DNA of 64,000 bases. Origin: Phoronis australis (Eukaryota > Phoronida > Phoronidae). The position numbers and the translations under genes are program-made. Below the pieces are notes generated by a model. The model searched no databases, was not told the DNA's origin, and worked only from the letters and a program-made list of their open reading frames with translations. Below, piece by piece: positions 35,900-46,471 of the stretch. Numbering within the stretch: the first letter of the stretch is position 1; every line of letters starts with the position of its first letter. The stretch spans positions 611,883 through 675,882 of the forward strand of contig NMRA01000059.1 of assembly GCA_002633005.1 (NCBI GenBank), read 5' to 3'.

Positions 35900-36979
35900 A
35901 TGAGCGGCAAGAAACCGATTGGTCCAAGAAAACAAACAAGTAAGACTGTTGTATTTCATTGGAAATTATTTGGGATGAATTTTGAATAGAATAAACTTGT
36001 GGAAGTTAGCTTTGAGCGAAGTTATAAAACTACAAATGCATTGTGACTTTGTAAATTTATTACAAATTTCCAATTACCGCAATTGCCTGTCAAACTTTCG
36101 GTAAAACCTAGGCAGACGTCTTTCAATAAGTACTCGCGTGTGATCTGGCTCAGTGGTAAAGCGGTAGGCAGCTACTTCAGAGTTAATGAGCATGATTACG
36201 CACTGTTGCTAAAATCTGCAAGATTATTTCTCTCGCAGAGAATGTCCCTGCAACAACTAAATAGCAATGAGTATTGTTATTTGCATTAAATATCGGTTTA
36301 AATCCATCCAATTGCACGCTAAATACCCGTGACGGTCACTACATGCAATACAGCAGTATTTTTGTACCTTGGTTAAATTATGTACTCATTTCTCCTATTT
36401 TTACTTACACACATAATTCTTTTAAACACAAATCTAGAAAACAGAGAAACTTGCAATATTGGAGTGAAGGATATCTGCCTACTGTAGACAAAGGAATCTT
36501 ATTCGCATTGGTGAGAATATGCAACTTTTAACTTAAAAATTACAGGAATACGAGAGATTTACGCCTTCGTATTCGGTACTTTTTCAGTTGAATATGGCAA
36601 TCGTACCAACGAAACCACACAAAGAACTTGGTCTGGATGGTTGAAGCCAGTTGGGAGTGCACTCAGTGGATCTTGGCGCTGTGTTTGTAAATGGGTGCCA
36701 AGCACACAGGCGGGTGTCGGTTCCGTGGGCGGTGGTACCTCAAGTGGCGGTTCCCGGAAGGGCAATCCCCCGAGCTGTCGTCCTTGTGGCGGTAGGCCCT
36801 TGGGCGGCAGTCCCGGGGCTGGCAGTCAATCGAGTGGTGGCAATTGGCGCGGCAATGACCGTAAAGGCGCTAGCTCGAGCGGTGGTCACCGGAGCGCTGG
36901 TCACCGGGGCGGCGGTCACCGGGGCGGCGGTCATTCGAGTGGCGGTTCCCGAGCCGGAGGTCGGTCTGGAAAGAAATAA
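35900..36979 (+). CDS. HCWC-12a: Gly/Ser/Arg/His-rich derivative (143 aa)
   Basis: Exon 1 is 35900..35939 (MSGKKPIGPRKQT plus one base), donor A/GTAAGA. Exon 2 is 36588..36979 after CTTTTTCAG, phase 1. The body starts EYGNRTNETTQRTWSGW and SWRCVCKW, keeping W-x-C-x-C but lacking H-x4-C. The second module is replaced by about 90 residues of Gly-rich repeats, including PPSCRPCGG (C-x2-C) and GHRGGGHRGGGHSSGGSR, ending GGRSGKK. RGG-like tails bind RNA in many proteins (known for such tails; applied here as inference). Membership in the family rests on the shared promoter, first exon, splice phase and location. Its partner is HCWC-12b in the duplicate block. No signal peptide. Confidence 0.65.
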
Positions 36980-39698
36980 TTCCTCCCAAAGTTGCTTCAA
37001 CAGAGCTAAGCTTTAAAATCAAGAAATAGGACAGCATCACACTCGTAGAAACGAACGGAATATAAAACGACATTTATACGATTGTGTCGACAGATAAAGA
37101 AACAGCAAGAAATATCAGCTGATACAACGTGTGAGCATAGAGGGAATCAAGAGGGTACTGCGGCCCAGCAGTTGTGACGCTATAACATCTACCAAAAACA
37201 TTTTTACCAAATTAACTGCTATTAGTTTTCTTTATTCAGTTGTTTACTCAGATCCATAAACCATTCACCGTTCATGTAGACAGTCTTTTGAAAAAATAAA
37301 ATTCTTTTCTCACGAGTTATCTTTTCTCACGAGTTATATTTTCTCACGCACCTCATTTTGTTTTTCGAATAAATTTCTTGTCTCATGAACCACACTTTTT
37401 GCTACGCGACCGAATGCACGAGGAATCACGCTCTGGATACAATTTATCAAGACTGCCTGCACATCACAGACCTGATTGGGTACGAGTAACTGTTGGTGCA
37501 AATAGAACGTTGTTCGTTAAGACGCAAAAATGTGGTGAATGAGAAATTAACAAAATTTCGTTGATAATGGTGTCCGTGGAAAAGGACGCTGTTAGTGCGC
37601 GATTCACAAAAGAGAACGAGTGAATAGATTTTGGTTGTCTGGTAGTCTATTGCGAACCTGGTCCTGAGTAGTTTTTTAAATGTCTTGTTGGGCAATATCT
37701 TTACAACAGTGGCGGATAAAGGCTATCACAAGGATGACCCAATATTTTGTCTCGGATAATCGCGCAAAGTACGGTTGCATGCGGGCACCCAGCCTTAAAT
37801 CTAGGGGCTTGAATTTCAGGTCTGAGCCCGGCCCCACACACAAACTAAAAAATTACACATTTTTAAATCTTGTTTCAGACGCATGCTAATTTCCGGGGTT
37901 AATTACCAAACTTAACATTTTCTCACACTCTTGCTCTTTTATTTTTTGTGGCAGCCAAGGGGGGGGAAGCGGTCCCCCCGCACCCCATATATCCGCCTGT
38001 GTACATGGACCACGTGGCGGCTTTTTGTTCTCGTATTTTCTGTATAGGGTGGAGGACTTTTTCATAAAAACTGCTGATTTATGTAAAAACAGTTGAACTC
38101 TGATGCAGACACATGTCGTTAAAAAACGGACTCAATTTGTTCCTTTCTCAGACGAGAAGTATTTTGGGCTAAGAATGAATCGAAAAGGTGACAGTTGGTA
38201 ATAATTACTTGAAGCCATAAACTGATCACTATAGTGTCAGGCAACATTACAGAGCTTGAACCCAAAGAACACTAACTGTTAAGTCACATCAAGTCCTGAA
38301 ATCATATCTAATCTGGGTAAGGAACCTTTTTGAGGCTAATTTCATACAACAGTTATTTGTCTAATTAAAAAGTTCTTTTCTTTAACTATGCATGTTTTAA
38401 AATTGAAGCTCATCTTTGCTGGTAATTTTGAGCGCTTGAAATATCAGGAGTCCCGAGGTGTACAGTCTTAGTGACTGTTTCTCTCCTAACTTATTAGGCT
38501 CACACCACCTATCACCATTGCTCAATAATTCGATTTTATTCAGTAAAGTCTGCGTCACTTGGAAAAACCATTCTTGTTGGACATTCTTTAGGAAAAATAT
38601 TACCGAAGAAATTCCCATTCTCCTAACTATTACGCGGGATTTTCCCCTGTAAACGTCTGGAATATCGAGCAATACATACTTTAAGCTATACATTTTCTAT
38701 TAATAGCCTGTGATATTTTTTCTAAAATTCCCGATATGAAGTCTTTGTGCGGCAAGACAAATCCAGTTGAATAATATTCTACGACTAGATCAGTGTAGCT
38801 CATCACAGCAAATTTATAAAACTAAGCTTGTTTTTAATTCCCATGGTTTCTTTTGCATTAAGTGCATCTCGTGTCACATAACGTTTTAAATCGATGCCCA
38901 ATTTGCCCAGCTTCGTTCATGTGGGAATTTTTAATAACTGAATTAGATTTATTGTAGTTACAGTAGGATAGGATTCCTTTGGTAAAGTCCGCCTCATTGA
39001 ACGTTTATTGGACAGACTGGGGTCCTCCAAAAGTAACTATTAAGCTGGAAATTTTGGTTAATTTCCTCGACATTGAATTGCTCGTTACTCAGTCGCTGTT
39101 GTTAGCAAAATTAAGATAAAAGAGAACTTCTCGATATATAGCATACACCTCACTCGACAAAGATTGTGGCTGGGCAAATGAACAATGAAAACAACTGATT
39201 AAATAAAAATAAAAATATAAGACAGTTATGTTTCATTGAAAACTGGTACCGTAATGCTGCAGAGATTTGAAACACATTTTGTTCATGTATTCGGTAACTG
39301 ACTGTCCTATTTGACGTGATGAACTACATGGTTGCAAAATGTGAAGCAGTGGCCATCAAATCCGCGTTCCGTCGAGGAAACTAGCTTTTGAATTGGACCA
39401 TTTGCCGCTGCAAAATTGGTCTCAACTACTTTCTTGCTCAGATGAGAAGTACGTTTTGGTCTAACAAAGAACTGACATCTCATTATTGCCCGGCCATGTT
39501 GGTCGGGAGCTTTCATGGTGTTAACAACTCTTTAGACGGTTCGCTTAGGATAACTTACTTTTTCAAAACTTCTGTCGGGCACCCATGACTGAAGAGCGTT
39601 AAATACTCGTAATGTGAAAACAGCATAATCAGTAAAACAACGCGTTCTACTAGTGTCAAGGTGGTCAACATTCTGAAAATGTAACAGTGAGAATCCAC
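36980..39698 (+). other. Gene-free part of duplication copy A
   Basis: 38200-38815 is homologous to the HCWC-11 upstream region (55590-56183), including the promoter stretch CTAAAATTCCCGA, but the TATA is changed (ATATGAAG) and the first exon is missing; homology resumes at 38816 with sequence that in copy B lies 1.7 kb further on (57876). A C/G-rich stretch lies at 37955-37990. Confidence 0.55.
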
Positions 39699-39930
39699 GC
39701 GCGCACCCAGCTTGTAATATGGGGGGGGGGGGGCTCNTGTGGGGGCTCTAATTTCCGACGATGTGGACCTTTTACTAACCAAAGAGCGGGAGGACTGAAA
39801 CACGGGGTACCACGTCCGGAGCTGTGAATTGTGCGATTATGTCTTTTTAATGGACTTTCGTCTCTTTTTCTCGAACTTTTTGTTTCTCTGAGGCGGACAT
39901 TTTTGCCCACGCCGCCAGATGGGAGGGCTC
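39699..39930 (+). mobile_element. R2 element, copy b (right end truncated)
   Basis: Begins with GCGCGCACCCAG, homologous to 15216-15462. It contains a G-run and an unresolved base at 39737, and joins directly onto the 3' remnant of a family second exon. Confidence 0.6.
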
Positions 39931-39977
39931 GTTCCGATCGAATATTTTCTCGTTGTCGATGCAAAGAGTTCAACTAG
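39931..39977 (+). pseudogene. Remnant of an HCWC-11-like second exon end
   Basis: The 45 bases ending GATGCAAAGAGTTCAACTA match the last 45 coding bases of HCWC-11 (59077-59121), followed by the same GGAAATAAAA poly-A signal region. Everything before it in the exon has been replaced by the R2 element. Confidence 0.75.
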
Positions 39978-41020
39978 TGTTAACATTAAGATGAGAACTG
40001 TATCGGGAAATAAAAAATATTTAATTTCGTTATATGTATTTGATTATAAAATATTAAACATTATCTAAGCATTCATGGCCAATGCTGACTTGTTTGGGCT
40101 CACACCGTTCAATCACGCATTCAATGTCATTCATTGCTTTACCTAATACAGGGCTGCCGGTCTTCCACTCTCACGATCCGCATGTGCGCAATTATTTGCC
40201 CACCCCACGACTTGTAGTTTACTTCCACGACAAAGTTCTAGCAAACTCAGTTCTTTTCACAATAAGCACATTTTCCTTTCTCATGAAGGGAATTCTTTTT
40301 TACTGGACTTCTTCTATGATTTCGGATTGACTATCTCCATGGTTGGAGGGCGCTTAATAAGTGAAAAAAAAACACGATCGACACATGTTAAATTTAAGAA
40401 AGATGTAGATTTGTACAAATAGTCTCAAAAATATTACAGTTGTTTTCTGAAACCATTCACCATAGCGAAATGTGTCTAAAAAGACCTAAAAGTCGGGAGA
40501 TTGACATTGGGTTTCTTTGACGTATGAGATTTTGCTCGAAATTACAAAGAGGGGAAGAGGATGCTAAGTACTAAAACGAGACACATCCCAAGCGCCAATT
40601 GTAAAATCTGAGATATCATGAACAAATACATTTTGTAAATGAATATTTGTCCTTAACAAATACCTACAAAACTGCAAATTATAACTCAGTAATAGTACAT
40701 ATTTTGTGAAAGTAAAATGTTTGTAGACTTTGAGTTTTGATTTCGTGCCAATTTCCTATTAATTGGGTCACGTGACCACGCACGTATTTTTAGTGAAATG
40801 TACATCCATAGCAAAACAATGGTATCAAAAACATGTGTTTGATTAGAAACATTCGTGCTGCCCGCTCAGTCACACGTGGAATCCATTCAATGCATTCGAG
40901 GGACAAATAATTCAGTTGGGGAAAACCAATTCATGTAGAGTAATTATAACTGAGTGGGGAATTTTTCGAAAATCTTCCAAAGATTGAGCTTTGTGTTACT
41001 TACTTCGCGAAGAAAACACT
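39978..41020. other. Intergenic, end of duplication A and repeated promoter-like segment
   Basis: Up to 40834 it matches 59122-59969. 40855-40990 carries CAGTTGGGGAAAACC and GGGGAATTTTTCGAAAATC, a promoter-like segment without a first exon behind it. Confidence 0.45.
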
Positions 41021-41068
41021 ATAAATTACACCACGCATTTAGCAAAACCCAGTTGGGATCAAGCAATA

Positions 41069-41220
41069 GAGGCTAATAATTCAGTTGGGGAAAACCCGAG
41101 TCATGAACTGCGCGGGAAATTTTTCACCAGACTTTCAAAGGTAGATTTTGGTGTCACTCATTTCGCCGAAGAAAACACTTTGGAATTTTTTCCAAAATTT
41201 CCAGAGAAGAACAGTATAAA
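41069..41220 (+). promoter_or_regulatory. HCWC-6 promoter (TATAAA plus GGGAAWTTTT elements)
   Basis: CAGTTGGGGAAAACCC (from 41073), GCGGGAAATTTTTC (about 41104), TTGGAATTTTTTCCAA (about 41180), and TATAAA at 41215-41220, 76 bp before the ATG. Nearly identical to the HCWC-10 promoter at 51039-51182. Confidence 0.6.
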
Positions 41221-41290
41221 AGATCTTGTTCCGTTAGCAAGACGAATTTCTCTGTCTAACTAAAACTACCAAGACCGACGAAGAGGCAAA

Positions 41291-42049
41291 ATGAGCTGCA
41301 GAGGCTTTATTGCTCCACGAAAACAAAAAGGTAAGAAAGGGTACATGTACTTATCTCGTTGATTCATACACAATTATCATACAATTATAGCCTTTTGGAA
41401 AAGTAAAATTGTAGTAGTGATCAAGCCAAGTTTTCTAATCTTTCTTTTCCGGCTATACGAAATGAGCAGACCTGTTTATCCCAGAAAACAGAAAGGCCAC
41501 GGTAAGAACAATTTACACGTTAATTGGAAAAAAATCAGCAGTATACTTCTGATAAACGAATATAACCACAGTTCGTCGTCTATGATCTTCGTTTTGTAAA
41601 CATTGTACAAACCGCTGTATTTCATATCTTTCTGAAAAAAATACCTAATTAGATTTTGCCACTAGAATAAAAAACAATTGTTACACTTTATGTGTTTTTG
41701 TTAAACATGTCTTAAGAAAGATTTGCTCCCGAAATACATTTTTAAATGTAAACATTTCATTTCAGAGCCTGTGTGGGAGCACGGTAATAAGTATTTACAC
41801 GGGTCGTGGGAGATGCACCTAGATCCTTCGTGTGCATGGGTCTGGAAGGAAACAACAGAGCCAGGCTTTTTCTTTGGAAGTACAAAGAAGTGGATATTGA
41901 CACGGCACTGTCAGTGCAAACGTCACAAGGACGGGCACAGCGAAGAACACCGCAATGCGGAGTGTAATTGGATCAAGAAAGAATACTACAGCGCGAATCC
42001 TAACGAATTTTATTGGATGCGTCGCTGCCGTTGCAAGAAGTTCGAGTAA
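41291..42049 (+). CDS. HCWC-6: two-module family protein (107 aa) with two possible first exons
   Basis: First exon option a is 41291..41330 (MSCRGFIAPRKQK, donor G/GTAAGAA); option b is 41462..41501 (MSRPVYPRKQKGH, donor G/GTAAGAA). Both are 40 bp and phase 1. Exon 2 is 41766..42049 after CATTTCAG. The body starts EPVWEHGNKYLHGSWEM. Module 1: MHLDPSCAW, variable loop, LTRHCQC. Module 2: EHRNAECNW, YWMRRCRC, end KKFE. Option a has a full TATA promoter and is shared with HCWC-10; option b is shared with HCWC-8. Either would give 107 residues with a basic N-terminus. AATAAA at 42134-42139. No signal peptide. Function unknown; inferred metal binding. All sites intact. Confidence 0.8.
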
Positions 42050-42321
42050 GAAGAAACAAACTATTGGTAAAAAACGCACCAAGAAAAAGAAAGCAAATTC
42101 TATCATGGTTTTNACACATATATATGACTCATTAATAAAAAAATAAAACAGGTGCTTGCATTCCTAGGACTCCTGCATAAAAGACAACAATTTTCTCTGC
42201 CTTCTACGCATCATGTGAGTTTATTTCTTATGATATTGTTTGAGTAAACTTTTGTGAAAAAGCGCGCAGTTGTTAGTCCTTTCAAAAGCTCCTGAGCTCT
42301 GGTCAATGTGTTGTAAAATAA

Positions 42322-42405
42322 TGTGATTAATGACACTCTGACATAAATCCTATTATTTGGCAAATACTATTCTATATTATCCTTGTTTTGTTTTATTTGT
42401 CCCCA
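42322..42405 (+). mobile_element. Internally deleted solo-LTR-like copy (84 bp)
   Basis: Begins TG (42322) and ends CCCCA (42405) with ATAA duplicated at 42318-42321 and 42406-42409. It joins the two ends of the 10773-11648 element. The homologous flank of HCWC-8 near 46787 is the empty site. Confidence 0.6.
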
Positions 42406-42409
42406 ATAA

Positions 42410-43126
42410 AGGTTCATTAATAGAGAAACATTCTTGTGATAAGGTTAAAGTTTGAATTATAACGACTGCCGTATTATCGGGGACGTTTTTCTTGAAATAA
42501 TAGACTTGAGAGGCTTGAAATACAATTATATAAATGGTTTACAACCTTCCGAGAACTAGAAAGTGTGAGTTTCTTGATTATTTATTGTATTCGGGAAGTA
42601 ACAACAGTATCTCTATTTGTCATCAGGAGCACACACCTCCTTGTAACAATATTCATTGTTGCCGAGTGTTCTAGCCCACATCAGCTGGGCCTAGCTAGGT
42701 GGCCACTATATTCTCCCTTGTGATGATGGTGTTTAAATAAATGACACCGAAACCTGTCAAGTCCTGTGGTTGTTTTTATTAAAATAACAGTAAACAGCGC
42801 AAATACATGTACATTGAAGCTCGTAATGTAGGAATAGCTCAAATTTCTTTATAAAATTCAAATTCAATACATAAACACATTTCATTCGGCAGTCACCAGA
42901 CGATTTATGCTGGTGATGCCGGGCTCGAAAAAAGTCTTTCAAACTGTCCGTGTTTAAGATCAATGCAATAGCACCTGATTCGGTGGGGAAACCTGCTGTT
43001 CGGAATATTTATTTACAAGAACAACAGCTTGTGTATTACACAATCGTCGATAAATTACGTAACTGTGCAAGGGAATTTTACCAAAGCATCGAACAATATA
43101 ACACTCGAATCTACAAAAACAAGGAG
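42410..43126. other. Intergenic, HCWC-6 to HCWC-7
   Basis: 42410-42500 is homologous to 46787-46870 after HCWC-8. No gene seen. Confidence 0.45.
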
Positions 43127-43190
43127 CGGGAATTTTTGTAAAATTCCCGAGCGGGAATTTTTGTAAAATTCCCGATGGGAGCTATATTAA
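43127..43190 (+). promoter_or_regulatory. HCWC-7 promoter: duplicated GGGAATTTTT palindrome and TATA
   Basis: The 23-bp near-palindrome starting CGGGAATTTTTG occurs twice in direct order at 43127-43149 and 43152-43174, followed by TATATTAA at 43183-43190, 91 bp before the ATG. Each unit is a pair of facing GGGAATTTT half-sites, like A/T-rich kappa-B sites. Confidence 0.6.
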
Positions 43191-43273
43191 CCGTTCTTCG
43201 GGTTGTAAGGATAATCCAGTAGGAGATTTTGTCTACATCGTTACAAGCAAGGCAACCGCAGTGAACGGACAAA

Positions 43274-44181
43274 ATGAGTTGGAGACACGTTTATCCAAAA
43301 CCTCAACGAGGTAAGATGTTTATTTTTAATGAACACTACTTCTAGCTTTTGTAAATTGTGAAAAATATTCATTTAACTTGATATATGACTTTGTCTATGT
43401 CGTCATATTGTTGTAGGTTCTTAGCAATTTTCAAGTGGGACTGATTTATTTTTTAACCAAAGGTATACAATAGGCAGACAAAATGTAATTGAAATAAATT
43501 TTCTTTTACCTATAAGTTGTGGATAATGACTGATATTTCCCATTTTACTGGGTTTGACGAGGAACTCTAACTTGCTATTTATGTTAACTGCGCATATTCT
43601 TGACCTTGAACTTCAAGACGCACTAGTTTTCAAAAACGTTTAAATTTGTCCTCGTCGAGATTCCATAAAATCTGTCAATGAGTCTGTATATGGGTCGCAA
43701 TGTAAGCTTATGTGATCACGGGCTTCGCTTGTAATACATGGCGATATTTCGCGAAGTCTTGCGTGTTTTTTCGTTTTCGTGAATTTCTCGCCTATTACAG
43801 AACTCATCAGTTGGAAAGCAGGTGGGTTGTCGTGTTTTGACAATCCGATAACTCGATAGGAACATGACATAAGCCCAACTATATACAGCCCAACTATACA
43901 CAGCGTTGCCCCTAGCAATTTGACGTTTTGTAATTATAGATGACTACTTCAACCCCAGCGACCTACCTAAAAACGGAACATGGGAGATGCATACAAATAG
44001 TTCTTGTCGATGGGAACGGCACTGGGGCAGTAACTGGATGCGACGGTGTTACTGCTCCCGGTACACTTCCAACTACGAAGACTTCCACGGAACGCATGAT
44101 TGTGTTTGGTTTCGACGAGAATATAATGGAGAGTACTTCTTCATACGCCGCTGCGTCTGCGGAAGCACGTACTCCGGCTAG
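43274..44181 (+). CDS. HCWC-7: two-module family protein (92 aa)
   Basis: Exon 1 is 43274..43310 (MSWRHVYPKPQR, donor G/GTAAGAT). Exon 2 is 43940..44181 after TAATTATAG, phase 1, TAG stop. The body starts DDYFNPSDLPKNGTWEM. Module 1: MHTNSSCRW, WMRRCYC. Module 2: FHGTHDCVW, YFFIRRCVC, end GSTYSG. It is a close paralogue of HCWC-9, with colinear intron and 3' flank, and also similar to HCWC-10. AATAAA at 44454-44459. No signal peptide; basic N-terminus. Function unknown, metal binding inferred. Confidence 0.8.
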
Positions 44182-44459
44182 TGAACCAGTGGCGGAGACG
44201 ATGCCATTAGAGTAGACTGAATGGACAAATGGAACTCTCACCAAACACACTATTTCTGAAACTTGTTACCTTGAACAAAATTCAGATTTTCAATTGTATT
44301 GTAACGACATTTTCATGTACACTTACAATAGCGTACAATCGAAAACTGACCCTCACAACTGTCAGGTTGGAAAACGTCGATTCTGTATTTCCTCAATTTG
44401 ACGTTAATCCTGTATGTCATGTGTTACCGCATCGCAGACCTGTGTATTGTAACAATAAA

Positions 44460-45340
44460 TAGTAAAAGTGTGAAGTATTTGTGTTCACATTCTATGACGT
44501 AGGAGAGAGGGAGGGGGGACAGGGAGACGGAGGGAGGGAAGGCATCACGGGGAGATGGGGGAGAGTCACAAATATGGGTAGTACAAGAATAAAGAAATAG
44601 TAAATTAAACAAAAGAACAAAACCTATTAAAGAATCTTTTAATTTACTTCTTTACCCGATCTATAATTGTTGTATTGTATTAATTTACAAAACAACAGCA
44701 TCATTGCGATATAAACTCAGTGCTCAGGCTCACTGATTTAAGACGCATTCTTAGACAACCCAAAATTACACGGGAACATTTTGTTGTCCCAACCGAATTA
44801 TTCTATGATAAAATTAACCATGAAAACAAATGCACAGTGAGTTGATTGAGATAACGGTGCCTCCGCAAAATGAGTGGCCGTCATCAGAATGGAACAAAAA
44901 TGCAGTCGGGGATATAATTAGTTTTCTGCTGGATGGCTTCGGGAGTACTCATTATCATTACAACTATGCGTATTGTGGTGATTCACTATCAATGGTGCTA
45001 TTCTACTAAACAAGTATGATAGGAAATGTAATCAAAAAGTGCACAAAACGGACCAATCAGAACGCCGTTTAGTAACGAGCTGAACAATCAGAAAGCGGCC
45101 TGAGCTGAAATGTTTACAAACAAAGTTAAGAATTGAACAAAAGGCCACGTGCTTAGGATTAAAAGATTAAGCTGCACGAGTATGCTGGGCACAAATTTAA
45201 AAGCTATACACTAATGTGAATGGCTTCTCTAGCAAACAAAAAATTAAACGTAAACAAAATATAATTAAGTAAAATTAAATAAGCCGGCTGCACCCATAAA
45301 GTAACTAAAATATGGCAACAGAATGCAGATTCTATAGGTA
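44460..45340. other. Intergenic, HCWC-7 to HCWC-8
   Basis: A G/A-rich purine stretch at 44500-44575 corresponds to the poly-G stretch after HCWC-9 (49710-49745). No gene seen. Confidence 0.5.
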
Positions 45341-45448
45341 ATTATAGCGATAACTTCCCGTAAAAAATGATAGCAATGACCTCCCGCGTATTGCAAACCC
45401 AGTAGTGATCAAGTTAATTTCCTGATCTTTCTTCTTCGGCTATACGAA

Positions 45449-46471
45449 ATGAGCAGACCTGTTCATCCCAGGAAACAGAGAGACCACGGTAAGAACAATT
45501 TACACGTAAGCTGAAAAAAAAATCAGAAGAAAACATTTGATAAACTAATTTAATCACACTTCGTCTATGATATGTTTTGTAAACATTGTATGAACCGCTT
45601 TACTTCACATGTTTCTGAAAAAATGTCTACTTAGATTTTTTCTCTAGAACCAAAAAGAATTGTTACATTTTAGATGTTTTTGTTAACACGTCTTAAGAAA
45701 AACGTGCTCCCGAAATACGTTTTTAAATGTAACAACCCTGCCCATGTGGCACACACTGAGCCACAACACCACGTTCGTTAAAATATCTCTTTTTATCACT
45801 CCGGCTGGTCTGGTCACTCAGCTTGTCCGGAACCTGCTTTGCAGGTTGTTATAGCCCATTTGGCTGTTTGGTGTACCCACTTGGTACTTTATATGATATT
45901 TGCCCATTTGGCAGTCTGTACCCACTTGGTACTTGTTATTGAATTTGCCGTTTTGCTCGACCCAGTTGGTAGGCAATCGGCCAATACCCATTTGATATTA
46001 TGTACCCACTTGGTACTATACTAACATGTGCCACTTAGTAGCCGACACTCAATTACACGTTGGGTATCGCAAATCCAGTGTGATCACTTATTTAAGGTAC
46101 CCATCTGGTACCGTCTGTGAAATAATTATTTTAGAGCTGTGAGCCTGAAATTTATTTATCCCCAATAATTCATTTCAGAGCCTAGAGTGTGGAAGCACGG
46201 TGATAAATATTTACACGGGTCGTGGGAGATGCACCTGGATCCTTCGTGTGCATGGTCCCAGAAGAAAATAGAAGTTCCAGACTTTTTCTACGAAATTACA
46301 TGTACAAGGACGTGTAAATTGACGCGGCACTGCTCTTGCAAACGACACAAGGACGAGCCCAGAGAAAAGCACTACAATGCGGAATGTAATTGGATCAAGA
46401 AAGAATACTACAGCGCGAATCCTAACGAATTTTATTTGATGCGTCGTTGCCGATGCAAAGCGTTCAACTAA
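45449..46471 (+). CDS. HCWC-8: two-module family protein (110 aa)
   Basis: Exon 1 is 45449..45488 (MSRPVHPRKQRDH, donor G/GTAAGAA). Exon 2 is 46179..46471 after CATTTCAG, phase 1, TAA stop. Body EPRVWKHGDKYLHGSWEM. Module 1: MHLDPSCAW, a loop of about 26 residues with two extra Cys, LTRHCSC. Module 2: KHYNAECNW, YLMRRCRC, end KAFN. It is the nearest paralogue of HCWC-6: the outer parts of exon 2 are almost identical while the loop between the first C-x-W and C-x-C differs strongly. The intron carries an LTR-like insertion. TATA is weak (TAATTATAGC near 45341). No signal peptide. Confidence 0.78.
45733..46164 (+). mobile_element. Solo-LTR-like insertion in the HCWC-8 intron
   Basis: Homologous (as reverse complement) to 10773-11250 of the fullest copy, ending CCCCA with ATAA after it. 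The HCWC-6 intron lacks it: AAATGTAAACATTTCATTTC there corresponds to both flanks here. Its 5' end differs from the fullest copy (truncation or variant). Confidence 0.65.

Larger units (their letters stand above)
34537..40834 (+). repeat. Segmental duplication, copy A (6.3 kb)
   Basis: Colinear with 52341-59969 over almost its full length, with landmarks at 34537/52341, 35390/53440, 35900/53929, 36588/54602, 38200/55590, 38820/57880, 39930/59077 and 40834/59969. Copy A has lost about 1.7 kb containing a first exon near 38815 and gained an R2 element at 39699. Confidence 0.85.

Noticed and set aside
36140-36170. TGGCTCAGTGG, like a tRNA A-box (also near 54177)
   Set aside because: No matching B-box or cloverleaf follows, so no tRNA or SINE is called.
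36651-37016. Alternative and antisense open frames over the Gly-rich exons of HCWC-12a/b
   Set aside because: They are shadows of GC-rich repeats; the phase-1 splice from the family first exon selects the Gly-rich frame.
43640-43918. Minus-strand frames in the HCWC-7 and HCWC-9 introns
   Set aside because: No domain, and the paralogous introns do not conserve the frames.
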